Source of the DNA: Methylobacterium sp. GXS13
Lineage (GTDB): Bacteria; Pseudomonadota; Alphaproteobacteria; Rhizobiales; Beijerinckiaceae
NCBI RefSeq assembly: GCF_001455965.1
Contig: NZ_LKKO01000002.1
Coordinates: 62,001-126,000, forward strand
Length of the DNA: 64,000 bases
Direction: 5' to 3'
A model generated the notes under the pieces. It was not told where the DNA came from. It saw only the letters and a program-made list of their open reading frames with translations, and made no database searches. Both the position numbers and the translations under genes were made by a program. Shown here piece by piece: positions 56,402 through 64,000 of this stretch (the first letter of the stretch is position 1; the number at the start of each line of letters is the position of its first letter).

Positions 56402-57631
56402 CTACTTCGCCGACAGGCCGGCCACCATCGGGCAGCCGCCCTCGCTCATCGGCCGAAACGCCTGCTCGCCGGGGATGGTCTCCAGGAGCTTGTAGAGGTC
56501 CCAGCCGCCCTTCGACTCGCCGGGCGCCTTGGCCTCGAACAGGTACATCGGGTGGATCTTGCGCCCGTCGGGGCGGATGTAGCCCTTGCCGAACAGCGGA
56601 TCGTCGGTGGGGAGCTCCTTCATCTTGGCGACCACCGCGGCGCCGTCCTTGGCGGATTTCAGGGCCTCCACCCCCTTGAGGTAGTGGAGCAACCCGGCAT
56701 ACACGCCGGCCTGGTAGGCGGTCGGTTTCTTGCCCGGCATGCGCTGCTCGAACCGGGCCGCGAAGGCGCGGGTGCCGTCGTTCATGTCCCAGTAGAACGG
56801 CGCGGTGAATTCCAGCCCCTGCGCCACCTCCAGGCCGAGCGCGTGGATGTCGGTGTCGGCGATGAGCAGGGCCGCGATCTTCTGGCCGCCCTGGCGGATG
56901 CCGAATTCGTGGGCCTGCTTGATCGCGGTGGCGGCGTCGAGCCCGGCATCGGCCAAGCCGATCACCTGCGCCCCCGAGCCCTGCGCCTGGAGCAGGAACG
57001 AGGAGAAATCCGGGTTCGGGAACGGCGTGCGGACGCCGCCCACGATCGTGCCGCCGTTCTTCTCCACCACCGCCTTGGTGTCGCGCTCCAGGGCGAGGCC
57101 GAAGGCGTAGTCGGCGGTGATGAAGTACCAGGTCTTGCCGCCGCGCTTGAGCATGGCCTTGCCGGTGCCGTTGGCGAGCGCAGCGGTGTCGTAGGTCCAG
57201 TGCACGGTGTTGGGGGTGCAGGCCGGTCCGGTCAGGTCGGCGGTGCCGCCGCCGGAATTCACGAAGGCCTTGTTCTTCTCCTTGGTGATCTGCGCGATGG
57301 CGAGCGCCACCGAGGAGGTCGGCACGTCGAACACCGCATCGACGCCGTCGCGGTCGTACCATTGCCGGGCGACCGAGGCGCCGACATCGGGCTTGTTCTG
57401 GTGGTCGGCGGCTACGACCTCGACCTTCAGCCCGTGCGTCTCCGGCTTGAAATCCTCCACGGCCATGCGGGCAGCCACCACCGCGCCCTCCCCGGTGGAA
57501 TCGAAGTAGACGCCGGAGCGGTCGTTCAGCACGCCGATCTTCACCGGCACGAGGTCGGCCGCCAGGGCCGCCCCGGCCCCGAGCGCGCAGAGAAGCCCCG
57601 TCAGTGCCGCGGCGCAGTGGCGGACCGTCAT
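56402..57631 (-). CDS. ABC transporter substrate-binding protein (branched-chain/amide type)
   Basis: A 409-residue periplasmic binding protein with a signal peptide ending about residue 24 (AALAADL). VKIGVLNDRSGVYFDSTGEG and VDAVFDVPTSSVALAIAQI mark the Leu/Ile/Val-binding type I fold; ATG at 57631 starts the signal. It lacks permease and ATPase genes beside it. Together with the second binding protein at 62355 it frames the 58-62 kb catabolic genes. The ligand is unknown. Confidence 0.88.
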   Translation of the reverse strand: MTVRHCAAALTGLLCALGAGAALAADLVPVKIGVLNDRSGVYFDSTGEGAVVAARMAVEDFKPETHGLKVEVVAADHQNKPDVGASVARQWYDRDGVDAVFDVPTSSVALAIAQITKEKNKAFVNSGGGTADLTGPACTPNTVHWTYDTAALANGTGKAMLKRGGKTWYFITADYAFGLALERDTKAVVEKNGGTIVGGVRTPFPNPDFSSFLLQAQGSGAQVIGLADAGLDAATAIKQAHEFGIRQGGQKIAALLIADTDIHALGLEVAQGLEFTAPFYWDMNDGTRAFAARFEQRMPGKKPTAYQAGVYAGLLHYLKGVEALKSAKDGAAVVAKMKELPTDDPLFGKGYIRPDGRKIHPMYLFEAKAPGESKGGWDLYKLLETIPGEQAFRPMSEGGCPMVAGLSAK

Positions 57632-58196
57632 GTCTCACTCCCTGTCTTTTTGTACGCGGCGACGTTGTTCGTCGCTCGCGTGGCGTCCCAATACAGCTTA
57701 TCTGGCCTCTCCCGAGGCCGATACGGGCGGGTGAGAGGATGCGGGCGATCCGTCAGGGCCAGGTGGCCGCCGATACGCCTGGACAGTCCTCGGATGTTCG
57801 CGGACCGGTCCGTGCGAAACACGACAGGCCCGTCACCCGTCCGGGCTAGCGGATTGACACATCGCTGCCGGATGAGGGCCAAGGCTAACCCAAGCGCGTC
57901 TCCCTCCCCCCTCTGCGGGGGAGGGTGGCCCCTGCGTGAGCAGGGGTCGGGAGAGGGGAACCCGGGTTCAGGAAAGGGCGCGGAGCAAGCGTGCGCGCCG
58001 GAGCTTCATTCTGCACCGTCGCTCCCCTCTCCCGACCCCCTTTCGGGGGCCACCCTCCCCCGCAGAGGGGGGGAGGGAAAGCCGCAGTGCTTCCTGTGTC
58101 TTCTGCAGACCCGATATGTGAATCCCCGAGCCCGCACTGGAACGGCGACCCGCCCTCAACTTCGGCCTGCGGCGCTACCCGCGAAGCGTGGACCCC
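57632..58196. other. Non-coding stretch largely filled by a repeat element
   Basis: About 565 bases without a credible gene. The region 57845-58137 is a family A-like element; the rest is the promoter region of the binding-protein gene at 57631. Confidence 0.55.
57845..58137. repeat. Nested inverted-repeat element (family A), copy 3
   Basis: Left arm about 57902-57961 and right arm about 58022-58076 pair almost perfectly over more than 50 bases (CCCTCCCCC...GGGGGAGGG with a shorter inner hairpin). Outer sequences CTAGCGGATTGACACAT and ATATGTGAATCCCCGAGCCCGCAC mirror the boundary sequences of copy 1. No protein is encoded. Confidence 0.7.
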
Positions 58197-59081
58197 TCAC
58201 TCACGCGGCGCCAGCCCAAAAATCGCCCGCGCCTCGTCCGGCGTGGCCGGCTCGCGGTCGAGATGGGCCAGCAGGCTCACGGCCTTCTCCACCAGGGCGG
58301 CGTTGCTGGGCGCGAGCACGCCCCGGGACAGGTACAGGTTGTCCTCCAGCCCAACCCGGACATTGCCGCCCATGCCGGCGGCCACCGCCAGCATCGGGTA
58401 TTCCTCCCGGCCGATGCCGAAGGCCGACCAGATCGCGTCCTCGGGCAGCCGGGCGCGCATCGCCACCAGGGCCTCCGGCGTCGCGGGCGCCCCCCAGGGG
58501 ATGCCGAGGCAGATCTGGAACAGGGGTGGCCGCGCCAGATGCCCCTCCGCGATCATGTGCCGGGCCAGCTCGATCTGGCCGAGATCGAACACCTCGATCT
58601 CCGGCCTCACCCCGACCGCGCGGATCTGGCCCGCCATGGCCCGCAGGTGCGCGGGGGTGTTGAGGAACAGGTGCTCGCCGAAATTCATCGTGGCGACGTC
58701 GAGGGTGCAGATCTCGGGGCGCAGCGCCGACACGTGCCGGGTGCGGGTCTCGGGCGACATGAAGGTGGTGCCGGGGCCGGCCACCGACGGGTCGGGGTCG
58801 CCGGGCACGAACCGGCCCCCGGCCCCGGTGGTGAGATTGAGGATCACGGACGCGTTCCGCTCGCGGATCCGCTCGACCACCTCGCGGTAATGGGCGAGCG
58901 CCATGCTGGGCGCGGCGGTCTCGGGATCGCGGACATGGATGTGGACCACCGCGGCCCCGGCGGCGGCGGCTTCCAGGGCCGATTGCGCGATGGCTTCGGG
59001 GCTCACCGGCACCGCCGGGTTCTTCTTTGGCGTGTCGAACGAGCCCGTGAGGGCGCAGGTGATGACGGTCGTCCGGGACAT
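58197..59081 (-). CDS. BKACE-family beta-keto acid cleavage enzyme (DUF849)
   Basis: A 294-residue TIM-barrel enzyme of the beta-keto acid cleavage family. The zinc site is HIHVRDP at residues 47-53. Members react a beta-keto acid with acetyl-CoA to give acetoacetate and a new CoA ester (for example 3-keto-5-aminohexanoate or dehydrocarnitine). The exact substrate is not readable. It lies with an SDR, a 3-hydroxyacyl-CoA-dehydrogenase-like enzyme and a cyclase-family hydrolase on the same strand; a dehydrogenase next to a BKACE is the layout of carnitine degradation, but other substrates are equally possible. Confidence 0.88.
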   Translation of the reverse strand: MSRTTVITCALTGSFDTPKKNPAVPVSPEAIAQSALEAAAAGAAVVHIHVRDPETAAPSMALAHYREVVERIRERNASVILNLTTGAGGRFVPGDPDPSVAGPGTTFMSPETRTRHVSALRPEICTLDVATMNFGEHLFLNTPAHLRAMAGQIRAVGVRPEIEVFDLGQIELARHMIAEGHLARPPLFQICLGIPWGAPATPEALVAMRARLPEDAIWSAFGIGREEYPMLAVAAGMGGNVRVGLEDNLYLSRGVLAPSNAALVEKAVSLLAHLDREPATPDEARAIFGLAPRE

Positions 59082-59120
59082 GCTTTTCTCCCTGGCCCTG
59101 TTCCTGATGCTGCAGGGTTT

Positions 59121-59240
59121 TCCCCTCCCCCTTGCGGGGAGGGGTTAGGGGTGGGGGTCGTGCAGACGGCACCGGGCCGCTCGATCCTGAACCACCCCCA
59201 CCTCCGGCTCTTCCCCGCAAGGGGGACGAGAGCGTGCCTC
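59121..59240. repeat. Inverted repeat (family A), copy 4, partial
   Basis: The left arm CCCCTCCCCCTTGCGGGGAG (59122-59141) matches TTCCCCGCAAGGGGGAC (about 59211-59227), and inner GGTGGGGGTCGTGCAG pairs with ACCACCCCCACC. Only the central part of the family A element remains. It separates the BKACE and SDR genes. Confidence 0.65.
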
Positions 59241-59290
59241 GATCCACGATGGGCGAAACCGGGTGGCCGCCTGGGCGGAGGCGAGCCGCG

Positions 59291-60049
59291 CTATAGCGCC
59301 CCGCCATCCACCGTGATGGTCTCGCCGGTGATGTAGGCGGCCCCCGCGGCCAGGAAGAAAATCGTCTCGGCGATGTCCTCGGGCCGGGCCATGCGGCGCA
59401 GCATCGTGTGCTGCACGGTGGCGGCCTTGCGCGCCTCCGGCCAGGGCTCGGTCCAGGACGTGGCGACGAGGCCGGGGGCGACGGCGTTGACCCGCACGTC
59501 CGGGGCCAGCGCCCGGGCGAGGCTGCGGGTCAGGTTGATCAGGCCGGCCTTGCTGGCCGAATAGGCGATCGAGGAGCCCCGCCGCCCGAGCCCCGCCACC
59601 GAGGCGGTGTTGACGATCGCCCCGCGGTTTTCTTTCAGGCTGGCCGCCGCGGCCCGCGAACAGCGGTACGGGCCGATCAGGTTCGTCGCCAGGATCGTCT
59701 GCCAAAACTCTTCGGTCATCGCGTCGAGGTCCTCGAAGGCGATCGGCGCGGTGGTGCCGGAGGTCCCAGCATTGTTGACCAGCACGTCGAGGCCGCCGAG
59801 CGCCGCGATCCCGGCCGTCACCATCGCCTCGGCCGCGCCGGGCTGGGACACGTCCCCGGGGAGCGCCATCACGGCCAGGCCCTCGCCAGCGAGATGCTCA
59901 GCCTCCGCGGGGCCGCGGGGATCGTCGGGCAGGTGGTTCAGCGCCACGCTGGCGCCGTTGCGGGCGAACAGCGTCGCCGTCGCCAGCCCGATGCCCGAGG
60001 AGGCGCCGGTGACGAGGATGCGCCGTCCGGACAGGTCCGCGCCGATCAT
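59291..60049 (-). CDS. Short-chain dehydrogenase/reductase
   Basis: A 252-residue classical SDR. TGASSGIGLATA is the cofactor loop, NNAG follows, and the catalytic set is Ser-Tyr-Lys (VNTASVAG, AYSASKAG). The end VDGGAL is typical. Which hydroxy/keto compound it handles is unknown. ATG at 60049 lies in an ATGA-type overlap with the upstream 3-hydroxyacyl-CoA dehydrogenase-like gene, so they are coupled. Confidence 0.88.
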   Translation of the reverse strand: MIGADLSGRRILVTGASSGIGLATATLFARNGASVALNHLPDDPRGPAEAEHLAGEGLAVMALPGDVSQPGAAEAMVTAGIAALGGLDVLVNNAGTSGTTAPIAFEDLDAMTEEFWQTILATNLIGPYRCSRAAAASLKENRGAIVNTASVAGLGRRGSSIAYSASKAGLINLTRSLARALAPDVRVNAVAPGLVATSWTEPWPEARKAATVQHTMLRRMARPEDIAETIFFLAAGAAYITGETITVDGGAL

Positions 60050-60993
60050 GTGCCCTCCATCCGGCCGATCCCGGCCATCGCCGTCTTGAGCGCCAGGAGC
60101 TTGCGGTCGCACGCGCGGAACAGCTCCGCCGGCTCGCGCCCGCCCCAATCGAAATAGCCGCGCCCCGCCATCACCCCGGTCCGGCCCTCGGCGCAGAGCG
60201 CGTCCAGGGTCTCCGACCGGGTCCGGGCCGGCGGCGGCGCGTAGCTGCCGTTCGCCAGGGCCCGCCGGGTCAGGTCCAGCCCGGTAAAATCCGCCTTGGC
60301 GAGGTGGCCGAGGATCGGGATGCGTAAGCTGAGCCCGTGGATGATCGCGTCGTCGATGTCCCGCGGCTCGGCGATGCCCTCGTCCAGCAGCCGGAACACC
60401 TCCGCGCTGATCGCCGATTGGATCCGGTTGGCGACGTAGCCGGGGATGAAGCGCTTGAGCACGATCGGCACCTGGCCGAGGCCGAGCACGAGGTCGCGCA
60501 TCGCCGCGACCACCGCCGGATCCGTGCCGGGGCCTGGGACCACGTCGACGAGATCGACGATGTAGGGCGGCGTATACCAGTGCATGACCAGCGCCCGGGC
60601 CTGCCGGGCCTGCGGGATCTGCGGGAAGACGTCGAGGTAGCTGGTGTTGCTGGCCAGGATCGCGTCACGTGCGCAGAGCCGGTCGAGATCGGAAAACAGC
60701 GCCCGCTTGGCCTCCGGGTTCTCGGTGATCGCCTCGATGACCAGGCCGGCGCCCGCCACCACCGGTTCGAGGTCCGCCTCGACCCGGACGGCCTGGGCGA
60801 GCCGGGGGGCGTCCCAGCCGTCCGGTGCGGCGCCCGCCTCCTGCAGGGTTGCCAGCGCCGATTCCATGAGCGTCGGCACCCGGGCGCGGGTCTGCGCATC
60901 CGTGTCGGTGATCCGCACGCCGTGCCCGTGGAGCGCCAGCACCAGGGCGATGCCGTGCCCCATCAGGCCGCCGCCGACGATCGCGATCTCCAT
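60046..60993 (-). CDS. 3-Hydroxyacyl-CoA dehydrogenase / L-carnitine-dehydrogenase-like
   Basis: A 315-residue NAD enzyme with a Rossmann start EIAIVGGGLMGHGIALVL, the VIEAITENPEAKRALFSDLD loop, SNTSYLD and the catalytic His region MHWYTPPYIVDLVDVV. C-terminal NRIQSAISAEVFRLLDEG follows the HCDH pattern. A one-domain 3HCDH beside a BKACE gene occurs in carnitine catabolism; the usual thioesterase partner is not seen here. The stop overlaps the SDR start. Twelve bases upstream the cyclase-family gene ends. Confidence 0.85.
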   Translation of the reverse strand: MEIAIVGGGLMGHGIALVLALHGHGVRITDTDAQTRARVPTLMESALATLQEAGAAPDGWDAPRLAQAVRVEADLEPVVAGAGLVIEAITENPEAKRALFSDLDRLCARDAILASNTSYLDVFPQIPQARQARALVMHWYTPPYIVDLVDVVPGPGTDPAVVAAMRDLVLGLGQVPIVLKRFIPGYVANRIQSAISAEVFRLLDEGIAEPRDIDDAIIHGLSLRIPILGHLAKADFTGLDLTRRALANGSYAPPPARTRSETLDALCAEGRTGVMAGRGYFDWGGREPAELFRACDRKLLALKTAMAGIGRMEGT

Positions 60994-61005
60994 GATGCCG
61001 TCCCT

Positions 61006-62031
61006 TCAGACCGTCGCGATCGGCGTCGTCGGCGAGCCGACCGCGCCCGGCAGGCGCAGCGGCGGCGCGGTGAGCAGGAACCGGTAGCGGTCATGGGCGC
61101 GCAGCCAGTCGGCCAGCGGCGTCAGGTGCCACAGCTCGCCGAGATTGACCCCGAGCTTGAACAGGCAGTGCTCGTGGAGCGGCAGGGTCGCGCAGCAGGC
61201 CGGCCCCGCCCCGGCCGGATAGGCCTCGACGGCGTAGTTGTCGGCGATCAGCGCGCAGAGGCCCGAGCGGGTGATCCAATCGAGGAGCCGCGGGTCCCGG
61301 CCGTCGAGGCCGGCGCAGAGGTTGTGGACCTGCTTCGGATCGGGCGTGCCGCCCATGGCGATCAGCCGCTCGGCGAAGCCGGTATGCAGGCAGACCATGT
61401 CGCCGGGCTCGATCACGACGCCGTCGGCCTCGAGGATCCGGGCGAGCTGGTCGTAGCCGACCTTGACCTTGGCGTCGCCGAGATGGGCGCGCAGGTCGAT
61501 CATCACGGTGCGGCCCTGCATGCCGACTTCGGCCAGGCGCTCGATCCCGAGTTTTTTCGCCCGGGACGGCTGGTCGGCCGCCTCGGGCGTGCTCGGCCCG
61601 ACAATGTCCCGGCCGCCGCGAAAACCGTTGTAGAAGGTCGGTGCCGCGCCCGCGCCGTCGGCATCGAACAGCGCGCCGACATGGGCGAGCGAATCCCACT
61701 GCGTCGAGTATTGCAGATGGATCAGCGCGCGGTCGTCGCAGATCACGTCGGTGGCGCCGTCGACCTCCTCGCAGACCGGGAAGTTCATGTTCGGCCGGCC
61801 GTTGGCCCGCCGGGTCGGGGTGATCTGCGGCGGATGGCGGCGCGGGTTGAGGACGTTGCCGCCCGGCAGGTCGAGGGGCAGGCTGAGGCAGAAGGTCAGG
61901 CCCTCGCGCACCTCGGCGACACCCTGGCGCACCTTCTCGGGGGTCAGGAGGTTCAGCCGCCCGAGCTCGTCGTCGGGGCCGAAATCCCCCCAGGTCGAGC
62001 CCTCGGGGCGCCGGGTCCAGCGCAGGCTCAT
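61006..62031 (-). CDS. Cyclase-family (kynurenine-formamidase-like) metal hydrolase
   Basis: A 341-residue hydrolase. The metal motif is HVGALFD at residues 117-123 (H-x-G-x3-D), and TVMIDLRAHLGDAKVKVGYDQ and DMVCLHTGFAERLI are family contacts. It is longer than KynB and resembles the larger cyclase-family members that hydrolyse cyclic or amide compounds. It is the most upstream gene of the minus-strand catabolic set, with the ATG at 62031. The true reaction is unknown. Confidence 0.85.
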   Translation of the reverse strand: MSLRWTRRPEGSTWGDFGPDDELGRLNLLTPEKVRQGVAEVREGLTFCLSLPLDLPGGNVLNPRRHPPQITPTRRANGRPNMNFPVCEEVDGATDVICDDRALIHLQYSTQWDSLAHVGALFDADGAGAAPTFYNGFRGGRDIVGPSTPEAADQPSRAKKLGIERLAEVGMQGRTVMIDLRAHLGDAKVKVGYDQLARILEADGVVIEPGDMVCLHTGFAERLIAMGGTPDPKQVHNLCAGLDGRDPRLLDWITRSGLCALIADNYAVEAYPAGAGPACCATLPLHEHCLFKLGVNLGELWHLTPLADWLRAHDRYRFLLTAPPLRLPGAVGSPTTPIATV

Positions 62032-62354
62032 TCGCGCCGTCCCCGCGACCGATGCCGCTGGGCGGGTCGCGTTGCGGGAATCCGGGGCCGCGGTCCGGGG
62101 CGAACCCCGGCCGCGGCCGAGTGTGCGTTCCTCACCTGTGCGTCGCCCTTCTTCGAGGCCGTCGAGCCCGCGTTTCGCGAAGCCGCTCCGAGCCTAGGAC
62201 GGCGCTGCGTGAGTCGATACCCCCGGCGGAAAACGACTCGGCCGAAACGTCACCGGCCAATCCCGACGCAGGTCTTGTGATCTGGCTTGGCACGGATACA
62301 GTTCATCCCAAGCCCGCGAATAAAAAATTCGGGCACTGGGATGAGGAATCGCCG
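62032..62354. other. Divergent promoter gap, 323 bases
   Basis: The gap lies between the divergent cyclase-family gene and the binding-protein gene and should hold promoters for both. I saw no palindrome worth calling and no small gene. A partial -24/-12 type match near 62288 was rejected. Confidence 0.5.
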
Positions 62355-63614
62355 ATGTCCGAGACCGTGCGCGTCGTCGCTCGGCATGCCCCGATTCGGC
62401 GCACGCTGCCCGTGCTGCTCGCGGCGGGCTTGATGCTCTCGGGACCGGCCCGCGCTGCCGACCCGATCAAGATCGGTGTGATCGCCGAGGCGCAATCGGT
62501 GGCCGGTTCCGCGATCCCGAAGGCGGTCCAGCTCGCTGCCGACGAGATCAACGCCCAGGGCGGCGTCGACGGGCGCCAGATCCAGGTCGTGACCTACGAC
62601 GACAAGAGTTCGGCCTCCGACGCGGTCCGTGCCTTCCAGAGGGCGGTCAGCGAGGACAAGGTCAACCTCGTCATCGCCAGCTACATCTCCGAGGTCGTGC
62701 TGGCGCTGATGCCGTGGTCGGCCCGCCTCAAGACCCCGATGATCACGCCCGGGGCGGCCTCCAACGAGATCAGCGTCGCGGTGCACAAGGACTATGCGCG
62801 CAACCGCTACACCTTCCACGGCTACCTGACCTCGCACGCCCTGGCGCAATCGGTCTGCGACTCGGCCAAGGACGCCCTGGTCGGGCTGCTGAAGGCGAAA
62901 TCCGCGGCGATCATGAGCGAGGACGCGGCCTGGACCCGCCCGCTCGACGCGGCCTATGAGGAATGCCTGCCCAAGGCGGGGCTCAAGGTGGTGGAGCATG
63001 TCCGGTTCTCGCCGGATACGGGCGATTTCACGCCGATCTACAACAAGATCGAGGCGGCCAAGCCCGACCTGATCGTCACCGGCATCGCCCATGTCGGCGT
63101 GCAGCCGACGGTGCAGTGGCAGAACCAGCAGGTGCCGATCGCCATGACCGGCATCAGCGGCCAGGCGACCTCCTCGGCCTTCTGGGCCAACACCAACGGC
63201 GGCACCCAGGGCGTGCTGTTCGACGCCATCGCGGTCCCCGGTGTGGCGATGACCGAGAAGACGAACGCCTTCACCGACGCCTACATCAAGCGCTTCGGCG
63301 GCGCCCCGTCCTACGCGGGCTACATGGCCTACGACGCCATGCATTACGCCGCGGATGCGGTGAAGCGCGCCGGTAGCACCGATGCCGACAAGCTAGTGGA
63401 CGCCCTGGAGAAGACCGACTGGCTCGGCACGGTCGGGCGCATCCAGTTCTACGGCAAGGACGAGACCTTCACCCACTCGATCAAGTACGGGCAGGGCTTC
63501 GTCACCGGGCTGCTGGCGCAATGGCAGGCGGGCAAGCAGGTCGCGATCTGGCCGGCGGCGGTGGCCAACGGGACATTGATCCTGCCACCCGCTGTGAAGC
63601 CGGCGGTCCAGTAA
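62355..63614 (+). CDS. ABC transporter substrate-binding protein (branched-chain type)
   Basis: A 419-residue periplasmic binding protein. After a signal peptide of about 36 residues (PVLLAAGLMLSGPARAAD), IKIGVIAEAQSVAGSAIPKA and VNLVIASYISEVVLALMPW mark the type I Leu/Ile/Val fold. ATG at 62355 has GAGGAA about ten bases upstream. It is followed 24 bases later by a livH-type permease gene, so it forms the start of an importer operon beside the BKACE cluster. The likely ligand is the substrate of those enzymes; this is inference. Confidence 0.9.
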   Translation: MSETVRVVARHAPIRRTLPVLLAAGLMLSGPARAADPIKIGVIAEAQSVAGSAIPKAVQLAADEINAQGGVDGRQIQVVTYDDKSSASDAVRAFQRAVSEDKVNLVIASYISEVVLALMPWSARLKTPMITPGAASNEISVAVHKDYARNRYTFHGYLTSHALAQSVCDSAKDALVGLLKAKSAAIMSEDAAWTRPLDAAYEECLPKAGLKVVEHVRFSPDTGDFTPIYNKIEAAKPDLIVTGIAHVGVQPTVQWQNQQVPIAMTGISGQATSSAFWANTNGGTQGVLFDAIAVPGVAMTEKTNAFTDAYIKRFGGAPSYAGYMAYDAMHYAADAVKRAGSTDADKLVDALEKTDWLGTVGRIQFYGKDETFTHSIKYGQGFVTGLLAQWQAGKQVAIWPAAVANGTLILPPAVKPAVQ

Positions 63615-63638
63615 TCGCGACGCGAGAGTCCCAAAACC

Positions 63639-64000
63639 ATGATCGGGCTCCAGATCCTCGTCGACGGCTTCGCGATCTCGGCGCTCTACGCGCTCGGCGC
63701 GATGGGCTTCACCCTGATCTTCGGCGTCTCCGGCGTGCTCAACCTCTCGCACGGCGCGCTGATGGTGATGGCCGCGGTCGCCGCCTGGGCGGCCTCGTCC
63801 CAGTTCGGCCTCGGCTCCTACGCGGGCGCCGGCATCGGCATCCTGTGCGGGCTGGCTGCCGCTTTGGTCACCTACTTCGCCATCGTCGCCCCGATCGAGC
63901 GCAGCAAGGCGATCCCCCGGGAGGAGAAAGAGATCTTCGTGCTCACCGGCACCCTGCTCTGGGGCATCATGATCCAAGAGCTGGTCGCCTACTTCTTCAC
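63639..64000 (+). CDS. Branched-chain amino-acid-type ABC permease, N-terminal part (LivH-like)
   Basis: Cut by the window end after about 120 codons. It begins IGLQILVDGFAISALYALGA, followed by FGVSGVLNLSHGALMVMAA, the hallmark of LivH permeases. Several hydrophobic segments are visible. It follows the binding-protein gene closely and should belong to the same importer. Confidence 0.88.
   Translation, partial: MIGLQILVDGFAISALYALGAMGFTLIFGVSGVLNLSHGALMVMAAVAAWAASSQFGLGSYAGAGIGILCGLAAALVTYFAIVAPIERSKAIPREEKEIFVLTGTLLWGIMIQELVAYFF

Noticed and set aside
58197..60993. Firm assignment to carnitine degradation
   Set aside because: BKACE and an HCDH-like enzyme alone are not enough; thioesterase and glycine-betaine genes are not present.
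62288..62310. TGGCACGGATACAGTT as a sigma-54 promoter for the binding-protein gene
   Set aside because: The -24 part fits, but the -12 GC dinucleotide is replaced by GT, so support is too weak.

Overview
The window is GC-rich, densely coded DNA of an alphaproteobacterium, most likely Methylobacterium or a close relative. The evidence is a XoxF-type PQQ alcohol dehydrogenase, an EcfG-type general-stress sigma factor, DUF1236, DUF1127 and YdcH small proteins, many stop/start overlaps, and many palindromic intergenic elements. I see no rRNA, tRNA, CRISPR array, transposase or phage gene.

Layout. 0-6.1 kb: housekeeping genes (a clipped ribbon-helix-helix protein, propionyl-CoA synthetase, two YdcH proteins, purE-purK, a TPR lipoprotein). 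6.5-17 kb: an acyl-CoA degradation island with two acyl-CoA dehydrogenases, a thiolase, a fused enoyl-CoA hydratase/3-hydroxyacyl-CoA dehydrogenase, a nitronate-monooxygenase-like flavoprotein, an enoyl-CoA hydratase, an IclR regulator and a CoA transferase. The true substrate is not visible. 17-25 kb: nucleotide-sugar and NDUFA9-like Rossmann proteins, a small membrane protein, a metallo-beta-lactamase-fold enzyme, an L,D-transpeptidase, and a large ABC-like protein whose nucleotide-binding motifs are destroyed.

25.2-36.5 kb: one tightly coupled operon for alternative complex III (ActA, ActB, a fused ActC-ActD, ActE, ActF), a 162-residue membrane protein of unknown function, and a caa3-type cytochrome oxidase of the A2 class (CoxB with CuA and heme c, CoxA, CoxC, CoxD). 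Together these would carry electrons from quinol to oxygen without a bc1 complex. 36.5-42.1 kb: a HigBA-like toxin-antitoxin pair, a class II glutamine amidotransferase, a sigma factor with a NepR-like anti-sigma segment fused to its N-terminus, a DUF1236 protein, a small protein with a weak NepR-like motif, MscL, and the phosphatidylethanolamine pathway genes psd and pssA.

43-54.5 kb: a beta-hydroxyacid dehydrogenase, a complete sulfonate/nitrate-type ABC importer, an Atm1-like exporter, a DUF1127 gene divergent from a MocR-type regulator, a LysM protein, a LOG-family protein and a solitary xoxF. 54.5-64 kb: a LysR gene divergent from a pyridoxal reductase (pdxI-like), then a catabolic cluster (BKACE, SDR, 3-hydroxyacyl-CoA-dehydrogenase-like enzyme, cyclase-family hydrolase) with two branched-chain-type ABC binding proteins and the start of a livH-type permease cut by the window end.

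The most notable observations are the NepR-sigma fusion, the ActC-ActD fusion inside the ACIII-caa3 operon, the pseudo-ABC protein with dead ATP sites, an orphan predicted lanthanide-dependent XoxF, several strong operator-like palindromes, and at least five families of inverted-repeat intergenic elements, some nested like miniature transposable elements. Start sites were chosen from ribosome-binding sites, overlaps and family lengths; none has experimental support here.
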